Positions 30,258-42,573 of a stretch of 64,000 bases of DNA are shown here, piece after piece. The stretch covers positions 1,426,001-1,490,000 of the forward strand of contig CP114118.1 of NCBI GenBank assembly GCA_029959195.1, given 5' to 3'. How positions within the stretch are numbered: the first letter of the stretch is position 1; every line of letters begins with the position of its first letter. The notes under the pieces were generated by a model, which made no database searches, was not told the origin of the DNA, and saw only the letters and a list, made by a program, of their open reading frames with translations. The stretch comes from Dictyophora rubrovolvata. Taxonomy: Eukaryota > Basidiomycota > Agaricomycetes > Phallales > Phallaceae. Made by a program: the position numbers and the translations under genes.

Positions 30258-32859
30258 TTAGTGATTGTTATAGTCAATAACTGAGTTGGAGACTCGCCCA
30301 GTATGTTCGACCATATGAGGAGTATTCCTATCATCCCCAGCTTCTGAACGAGACTCAAAAGGGACATAACTCCGTTTACCAGGGCCAACATAAATCTGTT
30401 CGCAAAATTGACAGATATTGGGTTATTGGATTCCATCGACTGCAGTACTGACAATGATAACCCTCACCTGTCGTGGACGCCAAATTTTGACTCCTGATTG
30501 TAACATCATCTAAGGAGGCCATGAAAACACATCTTAAGTCACTCAAGAGTGATCTCACCTGCCTCCAATGAGCGAGCCAACCAACTACTCGCGGAACAGC
30601 GAAAAGGACCGGAAAAAAGTCCAGGGGGAAACCTATAAAGTTTCAACCAGGTCACAACAATCGTTTTAGAGTTCCATAGTCAAAAAATTCAGACCCATTG
30701 CACGGTATATGAGACCGCTAAAAAATCCTAAATAGAATTCTTTCAGCAGCTGGAGATTACAACACACCTCCTAAAAACTGACGTCAATGACCCACGGACT
30801 TCCATAGATTTGGGAAAAAAACGTACCAGAAATCAACATTGGGTGCGAGTTTTCTTTTTGAAGGTGGTCAATGAATTTATTCAAGATCAATTTAGACGCG
30901 TGGGAGACTTTATATTTACCTCTCGATGAAATATTCATCTTTCATCGCAACGTCATGAAGTTTCATAGCCGTTTCAAGTAACGGATCTCGACCCGTCCTA
31001 GAAACAGTCGGTAGCTGTAGCCTACTGTATTGAAAGAGCCGACCGGTACTCACACTCTGAAAACTTCGTCTGCAGTTTTACGAACAATATACGATCGAGG
31101 ATCAGACTAGACATTGAATTAATCACTTTGTGCACCGCCGAAAGTAGAAATTTCGCTTTACAGTTCTGTATACCCTTTGAGAAGAAAAAAAAACTTGTTT
31201 AAAATTCCGAAATGAATAATGATTGACGCGTGACTTACCTGTGTCCAAAACCTGAAAGAACTTTTTCTTTTCGTTTCACCTGCTCAACAAAAGAGGGTAC
31301 ATTATCAGGGCTGCCAATGGTAATGAGCATCCTGATGACAGCCTCGTTGGCACCACCGTGGAGAGGTCCATACAAGGAAGCACAACCGGCGGAAATAGCA
31401 GAATAGGGGTCAACTAGCGAACTTGCAGTCTGTAAGACAGTTGTACATGAGGCATTTAATTCATGGTCGGCATGAAGAAGAAACAACACGTCCAACGCCT
31501 TTTCCAGCACAGGATTTGGTACATAATTTGCCTCACTTAAGTGGTCGAGCTGGTAGAGGAAGCTAAACAAATTAATGATTGATGAAAGCAGGGTTATCAA
31601 TGGACACAGCATGCATGAATATACTCACGAGCCGGTATAGCTGAGTCCCTTTGGTGGAACAACGAAAGGACGTCCCTGGCGAACACGATATGCCATACTA
31701 GGTGCAGTGTGAAGCTGTGGTGCTACGGCTGAAAAGAAAAGGAGAAAAAAGTCTTACGCGGCAAGCGTGGTGGCCTTTCCGATTAATCTAAAAAGTATGT
31801 GGGATCCAGTTCAAAACTCATTTAACTTCGTGGCTGACCGATAAATTTGTTTGTCCATAGCAACCAGCGAGGCTGTATCGCCTTTGGTATATAACGTCTG
31901 GCCTTAATTCGATTCGGTATTCGTTTGTACAACGCGTATACGAAGTAATGATACCTTGTAAAGATGGATTAGCCTAATTGAGTGTGAGGATGGTGTTTGG
32001 TAGAAAAGTTTTAACAAGTAGAGACATACTTCGCTGTAGTAGGAGCCAAGGGCAGCGAACGAGCTAGTCAATATAGCCATGGGATGAGCATCGTATCTTC
32101 ATAAACCCAGAGGTCAGTTAGTAAAGTGCACCCAGCCTTGCTTTTTCCAAAGATGGTAGTACTACCTGAAGGAACGGAACAATACTTCAGCATCCACATG
32201 AGTTACAGAATGGTTCATAACTTCGTCTTCGAATATCCGATATTGAGACCTTGAAGGAAGGTAGCCGTATATTAATAGATATGATGTTTCCAAGAAGGTC
32301 GAGTGAATGGCCAATTCCTCGATAGGATAACCTCTTGAGACAGGGTTAATATCACAAAAAGGTTGTGAAAACACATTCAACGCAAACCTATATCTCAAAA
32401 CTGTGCAATTCATTAAACGATGACCAATAACCAAGGAATCAAAAAGAAAAAATCATACCTCCGGCCTCTCCGTCAATATACGTTATTTCTGAATAAATAA
32501 CCGCTGTATTTATGAATCCCCTATCGACAACTCGCAAACCTCTCTCAGTTTCATTCTCCTGCCTTTCTCCTGCCCTTCTTGATGCCTTCATAGCTTTAAA
32601 CGCAGTAGCCTGAATAGCATTGTCTACAATCCTGAAAATTTAAACAGTTAGCTAATAGGTTCGGCCGACAGAATCGTCCATGGTTGAACTCGTACGGAAT
32701 GACATAGGTTTTGTTTGTTCGATTGTCTATGACGGTCAATGTGTCTTTTTCTTCTTGACGCATATCTTCTGCTTCCTCCTGAAGTATTTGAGACAAATCT
32801 CTGAAGACAGAAAGAAAGAAAGAATCTCCTGGTAGTTTTATTTGAGTCGTATTAGCCAA
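30258..32859 (-). CDS. Citrate synthase
   Basis: Many short exons are scattered over 2.6 kb. Signature segments in order are [81 protein letters not shown], the active-site His in [10 protein letters not shown], the second catalytic His in [45 protein letters not shown], then [25 protein letters not shown] carrying the catalytic Asp, and [15 protein letters not shown] at the end. Acetyl-CoA plus oxaloacetate gives citrate. The C-terminus lacks a peroxisomal SKL. The start is uncertain: Met at 32859 or Met at 32763 ([11 protein letters not shown]). A typical cleavable presequence is not obvious, so compartment is open. Confidence 0.88.
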
Positions 32860-33349
32860 TTACACAAGTTCTGCATGAATATCACATGGGCTGGACAGTG
32901 GTTGCCGGTGATCACCGGCGGTTGGTGACCGAGGTCTAACGGGAATTTCAACAGTCTCAGTTCATTCATTAATAGTGTGCGATATGTATTATGTATGTAG
33001 GTACATATGGTGTCTAACCGGTATCTGTTATGGACATAAGTTACTGCTAAAAGCGTCCAATTTACACAAAATGTGCCAAACAAAAATGAGAGCACTATTC
33101 TGTATAAATTTCACATTTAGAAGAAGAGTGAAACAATGTCTGTAGTGTATGTGATGGTAGATGAACCTTGGAATTGTCCGCTTCGAAGGTATGTGAAAGA
33201 ACAACATTACATATGTGATAAATACCGGAAGGTTGGAAAGTTGAGGAAAAACGCCACCTTTGTTTAATGTAGTGAAAGCGCAAGTGATAAAATGAGTTCA
33301 AAGCCGGAGTCCATGGGTATCAGTCGCGAGTTTCGGTTCTGGGCACATC
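32860..33349. other. Intergenic region upstream of citrate synthase
   Basis: No supported gene is seen. Short minus-strand frames at 32838-33095 and 33095-33301 lack domains or coding-like composition. Confidence 0.4.
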
Positions 33350-35354
33350 CTACATAGAGAAATAAACCATGACTATAAATGACGTATTATTATTATTATC
33401 ATAAGCAGAGGCGACTCGCCTGAGCCAAAGTTTACCAAGTCCGCTTTTCTCGCCGACAATTTCCCATTGCCTACCGCGCGGATCCAGGGTCCGTCCTTCG
33501 ACAGAATCTATTAATGATTGACGACCTTCATAAGTGCCTGGGGCTTCCAGAATCCATTCGCCGGCCCAACCATCACCCAAACCAAAGGACTCTATTTCTT
33601 CCTCACGAACGCTCATTTTGCCTATCCAAGCGTAGTGTTTGACGCGAGTCAACCCTTGCGGGCTATCGGGACTCGGTAAAGTATTTACGAGCTGAAGTAG
33701 TTCGAGATATAGACGCAGTCTGGGAAGCTTGATAAATGAGCGAACGTTGGAACGTTGACCAAGGTGTGCGTAATACAGCGGTGATGGAAGGGATTCGAAA
33801 TTAGAAATGGGGGGCGGAGCCGGGGGAAAGTAAGTTCTTAGATGACCATCTCCGAAAATGAACCAACCACAGACAAGCGAGCTGTCTGTTGGAACGTAGC
33901 CTAAGTTGAGAACCGCGTCCCCCGTTCGCAAGAGTTCCCATAAACCACCAGAAATTAACTGATGTTCGGCTTCAATTATAACACCTTCATGATCTAAAGA
34001 GGAACACGGGACAAATACACGGAGGATAGGAGCACGCATGGGGAAAAAGGCATGTCCAAGCTCATGAGGATGAGGAGCGGGGAATTGATTCCGAGGTATC
34101 AAGCTCGAAGCAGACGAATCACCTAAGGATGCGGGAAGAGAATTGGTGCTATTGGAAGCGACAGGATAGCGTGGGGGATGCAGCGCTTCGGATATGTAGC
34201 GGCTATGACTGAGGAAGTGGCCGTCGTTATTACCAGCCTGTCGTCTACGGTTAAGGGAGTAATATTTCAACGAGGGAGGTGAAGATTGCGGAAGAGGTGG
34301 AGGGGGACGCTCTTTGTGGCTAAATAGAAAAGAGCGCTGTTTACTGGGTAGCGAATGCAATCTGGGCTCTTCCAGAGAGTGAGGACGCCGCTTGAGAGAT
34401 TTGATTTTGGTCTTGGAGGAGGAGGAAGTAGATGTAGAACTGGGAGAAGTAGCATTGTTGTTATCGCGTATACCGTTATTAGTATTCTTTTTGTTCAGGC
34501 GACTGTGGGTAGTAGCAGTAGTAGTACTGATGGTGTCGCAGCTATGGTCGGCATCAAAATAAGATAGTGGTGGAGGGAAAGTGAGCTCTCGAAGGGAAGA
34601 GGAATGACCAAGGCGCCTTTTGATTGGTTCTTCTGTATATAGGCTATATTGCCATCGGGGTGCTTGAGAATGGAGGAGAAGTATGAACCGGGAATGTACT
34701 TGTGTAAATCTGATAAAGCGGTCGGAGAGAAGCTGCAGTTTGGGCGATGGAGGGAGACGAGAAAGAATGTCTACGGCCAACTTTGGATATGAGGACAAAG
34801 AGAGCTGGGAAGAAATCACTACATAAAAGAAGAAAAAGTGTTAGTGGGAGGGAGGGAGGTAGGAGAAATTCAGGGTATTCACTGAGAATCTCAAGGTCGG
34901 CGAGCGTGACAGTGACATCATCATGGGGATTGACCCTCTGGTAACTGGGTATGAAGCGAGCGAGTGTGACATCTCTGATATCGTGATTGAAGAAGAAGGT
35001 GCGCATGCTACGGCAGGTTCTGATGACCGCCTGAAAGTCCTTCCATTGAATATAGTTAAGCATTTGTGCTAAGATGTCGGGATTCGACCAGGCACGAATG
35101 AAGCCATTCATATAGCCATAGTAAGCACTAGCGCGCGAGTGCCGCACTGAAGCACGGTTCGAATGGACAACAGACGGGGCTTGGGAAGAGCGCTTCGAGT
35201 TCATTAAAAAGGGTGTGGCATCGTTAATGACCGTGACACTGCTGTTATTAGGCTTACGAGGGGACGTGTATCTGAGATAGTCGCCAGAGGAAGAGAGCGT
35301 GCACTCTGAATTGGTGAGCGACGGCGTGCGGGAGTCTTGCTCGCCCATGATCAT
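33350..35354 (-). CDS. F-box-like protein with long disordered middle
   Basis: Two exons (35354-34883 and 34818-33350) give 646 residues. After a Ser-rich start, [34 protein letters not shown] looks like an F-box that would bind SKP1, followed by a predicted armadillo-like or helical stretch ([29 protein letters not shown]). The middle ~250 residues are Ser/Pro/Arg-rich and of low complexity. The C-terminal part (RVFVPCSSL…[28 protein letters not shown] … [11 protein letters not shown] … [18 protein letters not shown]) looks folded and is probably conserved among basidiomycetes. Substrate and role are unknown. A second Met at 35348 could also be the start. Confidence 0.72.
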
Positions 35355-35653
35355 GTCATGGAGTTCGAAAGAAAGTTAACACAGGGAAGCGCCTGCGCCT
35401 CGACTGCGTGTGGTGCTTAAAAAATGCCTGTCGGAGTCTTGTATGACGATCAATACTACTTGTTGATTTAAATATCTATATATAAAAAGATATACATATA
35501 CATGGGTAAAATACTAGTGTTGTGAGTGGACGAGGCATTTGCGAGGATGTTCAAGACAATCATTTGCTTAGTAAGGGCTGGGGTGAATGTGGACGCGCAC
35601 GTGTTTCAAGTACCGCTATTATTAGAGCAGCATTCGCTTGCCAAGTTCGAGCC
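35355..35653. promoter_or_regulatory. Divergent promoter, F-box-like gene and RAD2
   Basis: The 299-bp gap between divergent start codons is AT-rich near 35460-35510 (tatctatatataaaaagatatac), which could serve as a TATA element for either gene. Confidence 0.4.
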
Positions 35654-38600
35654 ATGGGTGTCAAGCAACTATGGACTCTCCTTAGCCCAGTCGGCCGTCC
35701 GGTTCTGTATGTGACTCCCAGAAGCAATATACATTTGTTCCGCTTAAATTAATATTCTGCAGTCTTGAAACCATGGAAGGGAAGACAGTGGCCATCGACT
35801 CCAGCATCTGGATATATCAATTTCAAGCCACCATGAGAGACAAGGATGGTAGGGCTCTCGTCAATGCCCACGTTTTGGGCTTTTTGAGACGAATATGCAA
35901 ATTACTATTTTATGGCATAAAACCCGTCTTTGTCTTCGACGGTGGCGCCCCCACTTTGAAGAAACATACCATCGTCAGTTCTCGGCTTCTTTGCTCATCT
36001 TGCCCTTCTCTAACAGCGGTGCTCTAACTTAGACAGAAAGAAAGCGCAAGAAAGCTGGTGCGGCAGACAACCATTCCAAAATTGCACAAAAGTTACTCGC
36101 AGCCCAAATGAGGCGCGAGGCCCTTTTGCATGTGCAGAAGGGCAGTCAGAAGTCGTCGTACGTGTGTTTATTCCTACATTGCACGCCGCCTCATTTCCAA
36201 CTTTCTCTCACGCAGTGATCGCACCTCTATTATTACCGAAGAAAATACAGTTTATTTAGAAGACCTTATCGCTAATCCCGCAACCGCCAAACCAGAGTCA
36301 GCTAAGAAAAAGAACAAATTTCACGACTATGATCCATATCGCCTTCCAGAAGTCGACTTAGCCTCTCTTTCTCGCCCAACTACATCACTCGTTCCTGATC
36401 CTCGTCTCGCCACAGAAGAAGAACTCCGCCAATTTATTGAAGAAATGCGTCCGGAAGACTTTGACGTTTCTTCTCCAGCATTCCGTGAATTGCCAACTGA
36501 AATACAATACGAAATCATAGGCGATTTGCGTCTTAAATCCCGTCAGACTTCTTATAAACGTCTACAAGCCATGCTTCGGAACTCAAATACACCTTTGGAT
36601 TTTAGTGAAGCTCAAATTAAGAATCTTAAACAGCGTAATGCTCTAACACAACAGCTTTTAAAGACAACTGATTCAATCGGTAGAGCAAATGTTGTGATAC
36701 CGATTCGGATTGCTAGCGAAAGAAACAAAGAATACGTCCTTGTAAAAAACCAAGGAGCAGAAGGCGGCTGGATCCTAGGTACAAACAACGAAGGTTCTAA
36801 AGATAAACCTATTGAGCTTGATGAACCTGTCCAGAAAGTCCAACAGGATGAAGACAGTGACGACGACATGGAGGAAGTTGATACGTAAGTTATCTTCCAT
36901 TTAATGTTATCCATTTTTTATTCATAAACATTGAACCTTTCCAATCCAGGACCCCTGCAAATCTACATGCAGATTTGCGCGAGCACCGTGGTCGTATGGC
37001 TTTGGCCGCAGCGCCAGGACGACATAGTCAGCACTCTACTCGAGCTGAAGCCAAGCAAAAGGCACCAGACTTCGTTCCTCTTTTTTTGGATGATGAAGAT
37101 CTTGATGATGTTGGTATCCAAGAGCTTTTAATGCAACAAGCTAAAGCTTCTGCTGAGGAGGAGGGAGGTCTAGAGGGTGCTGTGAAGGTCCCGGCCAATG
37201 ATATTGTACCATCTCATGCGGTGACGGATATTTCCAATGACGATGACGATGACGATGACGATCTTTATGTTTCTGGTCCCTCAAGATTGGATACAGCTCT
37301 GGCATTCGCAAATACGCCGAGTCGTCGAGACCATTCACACCATCCCCGTTCCTCACCAACATTCGGAACCCCTGTTTTGCTGTTGGATCCAAAACCACCC
37401 TCTCCTACTCTCAGGAAAGAGCAACTTCCTCATGTGCCCATGATTTTTGAACGCGACGAGATGCAACAGACTATCGAAGATGACAATGAAGATGACCTGG
37501 ATATGGAAGAAGTTCCTCCCACAGGCTTTTCTGAACAGCCAGTTTTCATTGGGGAAACGGCATCCACCCGTCCTGAAACCACGAAGGACGCTACAACTCC
37601 TGTTATCTCTAGCAATGAAGCCTCCCCAGCAGCCCCAGCAGTTCCACTAATACAAAGTGATTTTAACTTCGAAGAATCTACTATTCTAGATCAGACTAAT
37701 AACTCGAGAGAAGACATGCAATTTGAGTCGGTGGTCATACCCTCCCCCTCAATGACGTCTTTTGCCGAAGAAAAACATCTTGATATGGGCTTTGGACAGA
37801 GTAGTTCGCTTTCTCCGACTCGTGCGGCGGAGAAAGAGGGTGAACATCCTGTTATTGCTGAGGACGCATCAAAAGGCGGGAGTATGACTCGTGATTACGG
37901 AACAGTAGACAACGCCGACTTTACGACTGACAGGGAATCTTCCTCGTCCCCCGTTCCGAGTACATCTAAATTACAGGAGAACGTGCTTTCTGTTGAAGAA
38001 GTATTTGATGCGGCTGAAGAAATGGATATTGTTGCTGAGGAAGGCGATTTTGCGGAATTGGTATCCCAAATGAAAAATCAAGATCTTCAGACCGCTCAAA
38101 GAGAAATTGATGAAGAAATTAAACAGCTAAATAAACAGCGTAAAGCTGCCATACGCGATTCAGAAGACGTAACCCAACATATGATCTCCCAGATTATGGT
38201 ATTTATTTTTATTTTCTTTCGAAATTTTTAAACACCTGTAAACGTTCTGCTAGATAATGCTGCGGCTTTTTGGGTTGCCCTATATTACAGCCCCCATGGA
38301 GGCTGAAGCGCAGTGCGCTGCACTTGTTTCTTTAGGTCTCGTGGAAGGAGTTATTACCGACGACTCCGATGTCTTCCTTTTTGGTGGTCTGCGAGTATAT
38401 AAGAACATGTTCAACCAATCTAAAACAGTCGAGTGCTTTCTTTTGAACGACCTCAGTCGAGAATTAGGTTTGGACCGAGATACATTGATCAGACTGGCAT
38501 ATTTACTGGGTAGTGATTATGTTGAGGGATTACCAGGCGTTGGACCAGTTGTCGCTATGGAGTTGTTGAAAGAATTCCCTGGAGAGGATGGGCTTCATAA

Positions 38601-39592
38601 GTTCAAAACGTGGTGGCAAAAAGTCCAAAGTGGGAAAGACACCGACTCTGATACAAATACGAAATTCAAGGAGAGATTCGTAAGTTTATCATTTATTTGA
38701 ATAATAAAGCAGGTAAATTCATGTCCAATATAGAAGAAACGATTCAAAAAGCTGTATTTGTCTGAAGAATGGCCAAATCCTGCTGTTGTAAGTTATTTCG
38801 TTATTGGGTGTGAAATAACTCGCAATTAGCTCCTTTTTACTACTTAGCGAGATGCTTATTCTCATCCCACGATTGATGAATCTGAGGAGCCTTTCAAATG
38901 GGGGCTTCCTGATCTTGATGCGCTTCACCAGTCAGCCCATCTTCGTTTTACCATTGTTCAGGTAGCTTAATGTCTACAGGTTTTTTCATGATGAACTAAG
39001 TTGGTCGCAGAATAAAGTAGACGAATTACTAGTTCCCATTATCCGAAAAATGGGCCAGCGCAACCAGGTATAGCTTCAATGTTAATTGTTTAATCTCGCT
39101 CAAATCTCATGCGTTGATTGTTAGGCCGCTGCTACTAATCGGCAAGGTACTTTAAACAACTTCTTCGACGTTTCATTTGGTAGCGGGACCTATGCCCCAA
39201 GGCGACGGCAGGTATATTCCTCAAAACGTCTGCAGCAGGTTGTCAAGGATTTCCGTGCTAACCAGCAAGGTTCGGAGAGCGCGCCCGTAGCTGATTCGGG
39301 ATCGGACCAGGTGGATCCTCCGGTGCCAACTGTGAAGCGAAAACGCCAGGCTAAGAAAACAACACAAACTGGAAAACGTCGCAAAAAAGCCGACATAACG
39401 ACGCCTACGGAAGTAGACACAGATGGAGACGCAGATACAAACGTTAATGGCGATTCTTTGCAGGTTCCGGCCGTGAGGGCTAAACTACGGGTAAAACCGA
39501 AGCCGAGATACAAGGAAATCCATTCAGACGAAGATGTCGACGATACTTACAGTGATGATATATTTATGGTTAAGCGCGACCGCAAGGCCTGA
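35654..39592 (+). CDS. RAD2: DNA repair endonuclease RAD2/XPG (ERCC5) homologue
   Basis: Ten exons (35654-35706, 35763-35973, 36033-36157, 36216-36884, 36950-38198, 38254-38679, 38734-38787, 38848-38961, 39011-39067 and 39125-39592) splice in frame to 1,141 residues. The XPG-N part is MGVKQLWTLLSPVGRPVLLE … AIDSSIWIYQF … VFDGGAP, the XPG-I part is PYITAPMEAEAQCAALV … ITDDSDVFLFGG, and the helix-two-turn-helix region is LLGSDYVEGLPGVGPV. Acidic catalytic residues are present. The long spacer between them is acidic and disordered, as in all Rad2/XPG, and includes an Asp run from a GAC/GAT microsatellite. A PCNA motif, QGTLNNFF, and a basic nuclear signal (KRKRQAKKTTQTGKRRKK) sit near the end. 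It cuts 3' of lesions in nucleotide excision repair. Confidence 0.95.
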
Positions 39593-39709
39593 GCCTTTTA
39601 GTGAGAATTCCGGTCATCATTGTAAACTACGCATTATACAAATAGCTTTCAATTTTCATGTGATGATTCACGTTCAGGATTAGCCTGTAATTCATTTTGA
39701 TTAGTACTG

Positions 39710-40225
39710 CTACACTGGCGCCGTTGCTGTTATGCAAAGTACCTTGTTCTCTTTCAAACCGCCAAGTTCCTCAATAAGACCGTTGTAAGGATACTCTCGG
39801 GGAATAGCAGGTCGATCCGGGACGGATTTATAAACCCAAAAAGCTATCCCGGAAATTCCCAAGAACGCGAGTGCAAACTGCCTGACGGCGGATGACGGTT
39901 CAACAGTCGGTGGATCGGGTGACCACATGTTAAGAGCATCGTCTTCTTCATGAAGCTAGAGAGCGGTTCGAGATATATACAGTGCTTGGATGGAGAAGAC
40001 AGTTGAACGTACTGTTTCACCATAGTCTCTGCGCATTTGAGGATCCCACCATCCCCTTGGAGGACGAAGTTGGTTGGTAATTGGCGGCAGTTGCGGATAG
40101 TCACCAAGCTGGGGATCTATCTCTTCTCGAGGTTTCAGTTGTACTGAAGTGGCATAGTTGCGCAAGGAATGAAGATAGGGCTGCTTCAAAAGAAAGCAAA
40201 TCGGGCGGGCCAGCATTCGCGTCAT
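39710..40225 (-). CDS. Complex I accessory subunit, NDUFB8-like
   Basis: Exon 1 (40225-40013) encodes a mitochondrial presequence (MTRMLARPICFLLKQPYLHSLRNYA) and DYPQLPPITNQLRPPRGWWDPQMRRDYGET. Exon 2 starts at 39955 (LHEEDDALNMWSPDPPTVEP) and contains one membrane helix (QFALAFLGISGIAFWVYK) and PDRPAIPREYPYNGLIEELGG. This order matches the fungal NDUFB8-type subunit of NADH:ubiquinone oxidoreductase in the inner membrane. The end after KENK is uncertain: either reading through to the stop at 39710 or a last small intron. The gene is convergent with RAD2, 117 bp away. Confidence 0.82.
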
Positions 40226-40473
40226 AAATGTGCGCTGCCAGGAATGGATAAACGTGGATGACTAAGCCTTGATTGTCCCGGCGCCGCGCCGCGGGACAGC
40301 TTTGAACGCGTGCAATGAACAAGGAAATTACATAAATGATTTTTTTCCCAAAATCTCTTAAAGTTGTCCTTGCCACGCGCCTTCCCCAGCCATCAGTAAG
40401 TGCTGATCGCGTCCCCCAGCTCTTCGTCTTATTTTCGGAGTCAATCCTAGATAACTTTCAGCTCCAGGTTCCA

Positions 40474-42356
40474 ATGCCGTTGAAGTCTTCCGTCATTTCC
40501 TTTCAGAACGTTCAAAGTGGTTCACGAGATAGCTTTCACCTATTCCACTCGAGTTCCAGCGGAAAAAATTCTTCTGCGAGTTTACCTACTACAGACGAAT
40601 CATTGTCTGAACCGTCGTCGTACTTCAGTAGCACGAAAAAATATTCTTCTGGAAGACCATACAGAATACCGAAGCTCTATTACCCCGTTCAAATGAATCG
40701 TAAATTGCGAGATATGTAAGCAGACTACTCTCCCAGACTCAACTGGTGGTCCTCTCTCATATCCAATCTGCGTGTTATAGGGAAACTTGGGAGAGCACGT
40801 TCATTCAATTTACTGCTGGTCGTCCTCTAATAACATCGCCTGACAAACTTCCACCAAAACCTGTGATTCTCGATTTGGCTTGTGGACACGGCGCATGGTC
40901 TATTCTCGCCGCGCGTTATTTCGAGGCAAGTTCTCTTTCATGTGCTTTGCCATCCAACGATTAAACGATTCTGTTATTAGGAATCGCGCATAATCGGTTT
41001 TGATATGCAAAACATACAACCAAATCTCAGGGACCTAAAATGTGACGATCTTGCTGAAAGACTGACATGGGTTCACGGTGACATGTATGTACGCTCAGTG
41101 TCTGAAAGGATAGAAACGCGTTTATTGATTCAGGATTACATAAGGTTAAGCGGACTGCCATTCGAAAATGATACCTTTGATGTTGTCAAATCGCAATATA
41201 TTGAATTATGCGTCCCGGAGTGTAAGGTATGGCGTAGGGGATTGGATCCTTATGAGAGATTTTAACCTTTTTCCTTTGCAGTGGGGGGACCTGTTGAAAG
41301 TAAATTTAATGATTGAAATATTTAAAGCCCTACCACTGACTTGCTCTCAGGAAATCAATCGTGTACTCAAACCAGACGGCGTCGTTGAAGTGTGATCTAG
41401 GTTTTAAAATATCACATATGAAACCTGACATTTTCGTAGTTATCTCTGCAAACGCCAATGTTCCCCTGTCCACGTTTTCCACCTCGCCATAGAGCTATTT
41501 CAAAACGAAGCTGTGAGACTTCTAAGCCTGGCATAAGTCTTGAACTACAAGACCATGATCCACGCGACCATTCCCTTCTCAAAGAGGCTTTTAACGCAAT
41601 GCTTGATGTACGGTCAGTTGTATTTACTGAGTTTACACGATGTTTATCTCATAACTGTCATAGGCAATTAAACTTCAAAATTCTTAGCTTTGTTCCAGAT
41701 TTGTTCAATTCGCTATTCAAAGACGTATCGATATCTCCAATTTGTCATGCCATGTTACCTCCCTCTTCTGTTGTTCGCGAACTTTCTGACGATGTCATTG
41801 GGGATATGACCGAGTCAAGATGCACGGAAGACGAGCCTTTTGATATGCCAGGGCTATTCTTGCAGACAACAGAAGAGCTTACAGTTGAATATGGGGGATG
41901 TTTGCCTTTGAACTCAACTATCAATCTCGTTCTCGCCTGCAAAGATGCGGTATGGGAGCAGTTTGAGGTATGTAAAAATGTTTTCACATAATTTCGAAGG
42001 TCCACATGATATTTGGTAGGCTATGTACCAAAACTTCAAGCGAAACGACTTTGAGTACTTGCTAAATAACTGGGAATAGTTGAGTGACGACTCACTTCCC
42101 ATCCAAATGCTGGTATTTACTGAATAATTCTAGTGATATGCGTGATCGTATGAACATGGGTTCCGCGATTAAGGAATGTTTACAGTGGGAGTGCAATGCG
42201 GACGCCGAACCCGAGCGCCAGCTCTGGCAAGCTGAATTACTCAAATATCATGAGGCGGATGGGGTTTGGGATGCATTACCAATACCTCAATCCTGCCGAT
42301 CCATGCGAATAATCATAGCATCAAAACGTCCAACCTCTTCAGAATCCGCATCATAG
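40474..42356 (+). CDS. Class I SAM-dependent methyltransferase
   Basis: The protein starts MPLKSSVISFQNVQSG with a Ser-rich N-terminus. The Rossmann core shows motif I as VILDLACGHGAWSILAARYF, then IIGFDMQNIQPNLRDL, LTWVHGDMLSGLPFENDTFDVVKSQYI and EINRVLKPDGVVEV. A long C-terminal part follows (HSLLKEAFNAMLDV … CLPLNSTINLVLACKDAVWEQFEAMYQNFKRNDFEYLLNNWEYDMRDRMNMGS), resembling basidiomycete uncharacterised methyltransferases. The intron after RYFE appears to use a GC donor (GAG|GCAAGT, 40925-40926). The substrate is unknown. The ATG at 40474 is chosen; an upstream in-frame Met at 40336 lies in the promoter shared with the NDUFB8-like gene. Confidence 0.82.
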
Positions 42357-42573
42357 CCATTGTCAGGTTTCGTCCTCATTTTTGTTCCGTTTGTTTCTTC
42401 TCGGTTTATATCCTCATATTCTTATTGCATGCCTGTTTGTTATATGTTTTGCACATGATGTTAAGCTTTGAATTTATCTCCACATATCGAACCCTGAGAT
42501 TGTAGTACATATACGCGTTGTGACAGCGGGTGACGCGGTTCAACGACAGCCCGACGACAGATTTTCATAAACC

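Noticed and set aside
37230-37262. GAC/GAT microsatellite
   Set aside because: It encodes an Asp run in the disordered spacer of RAD2, which is normal for the family.
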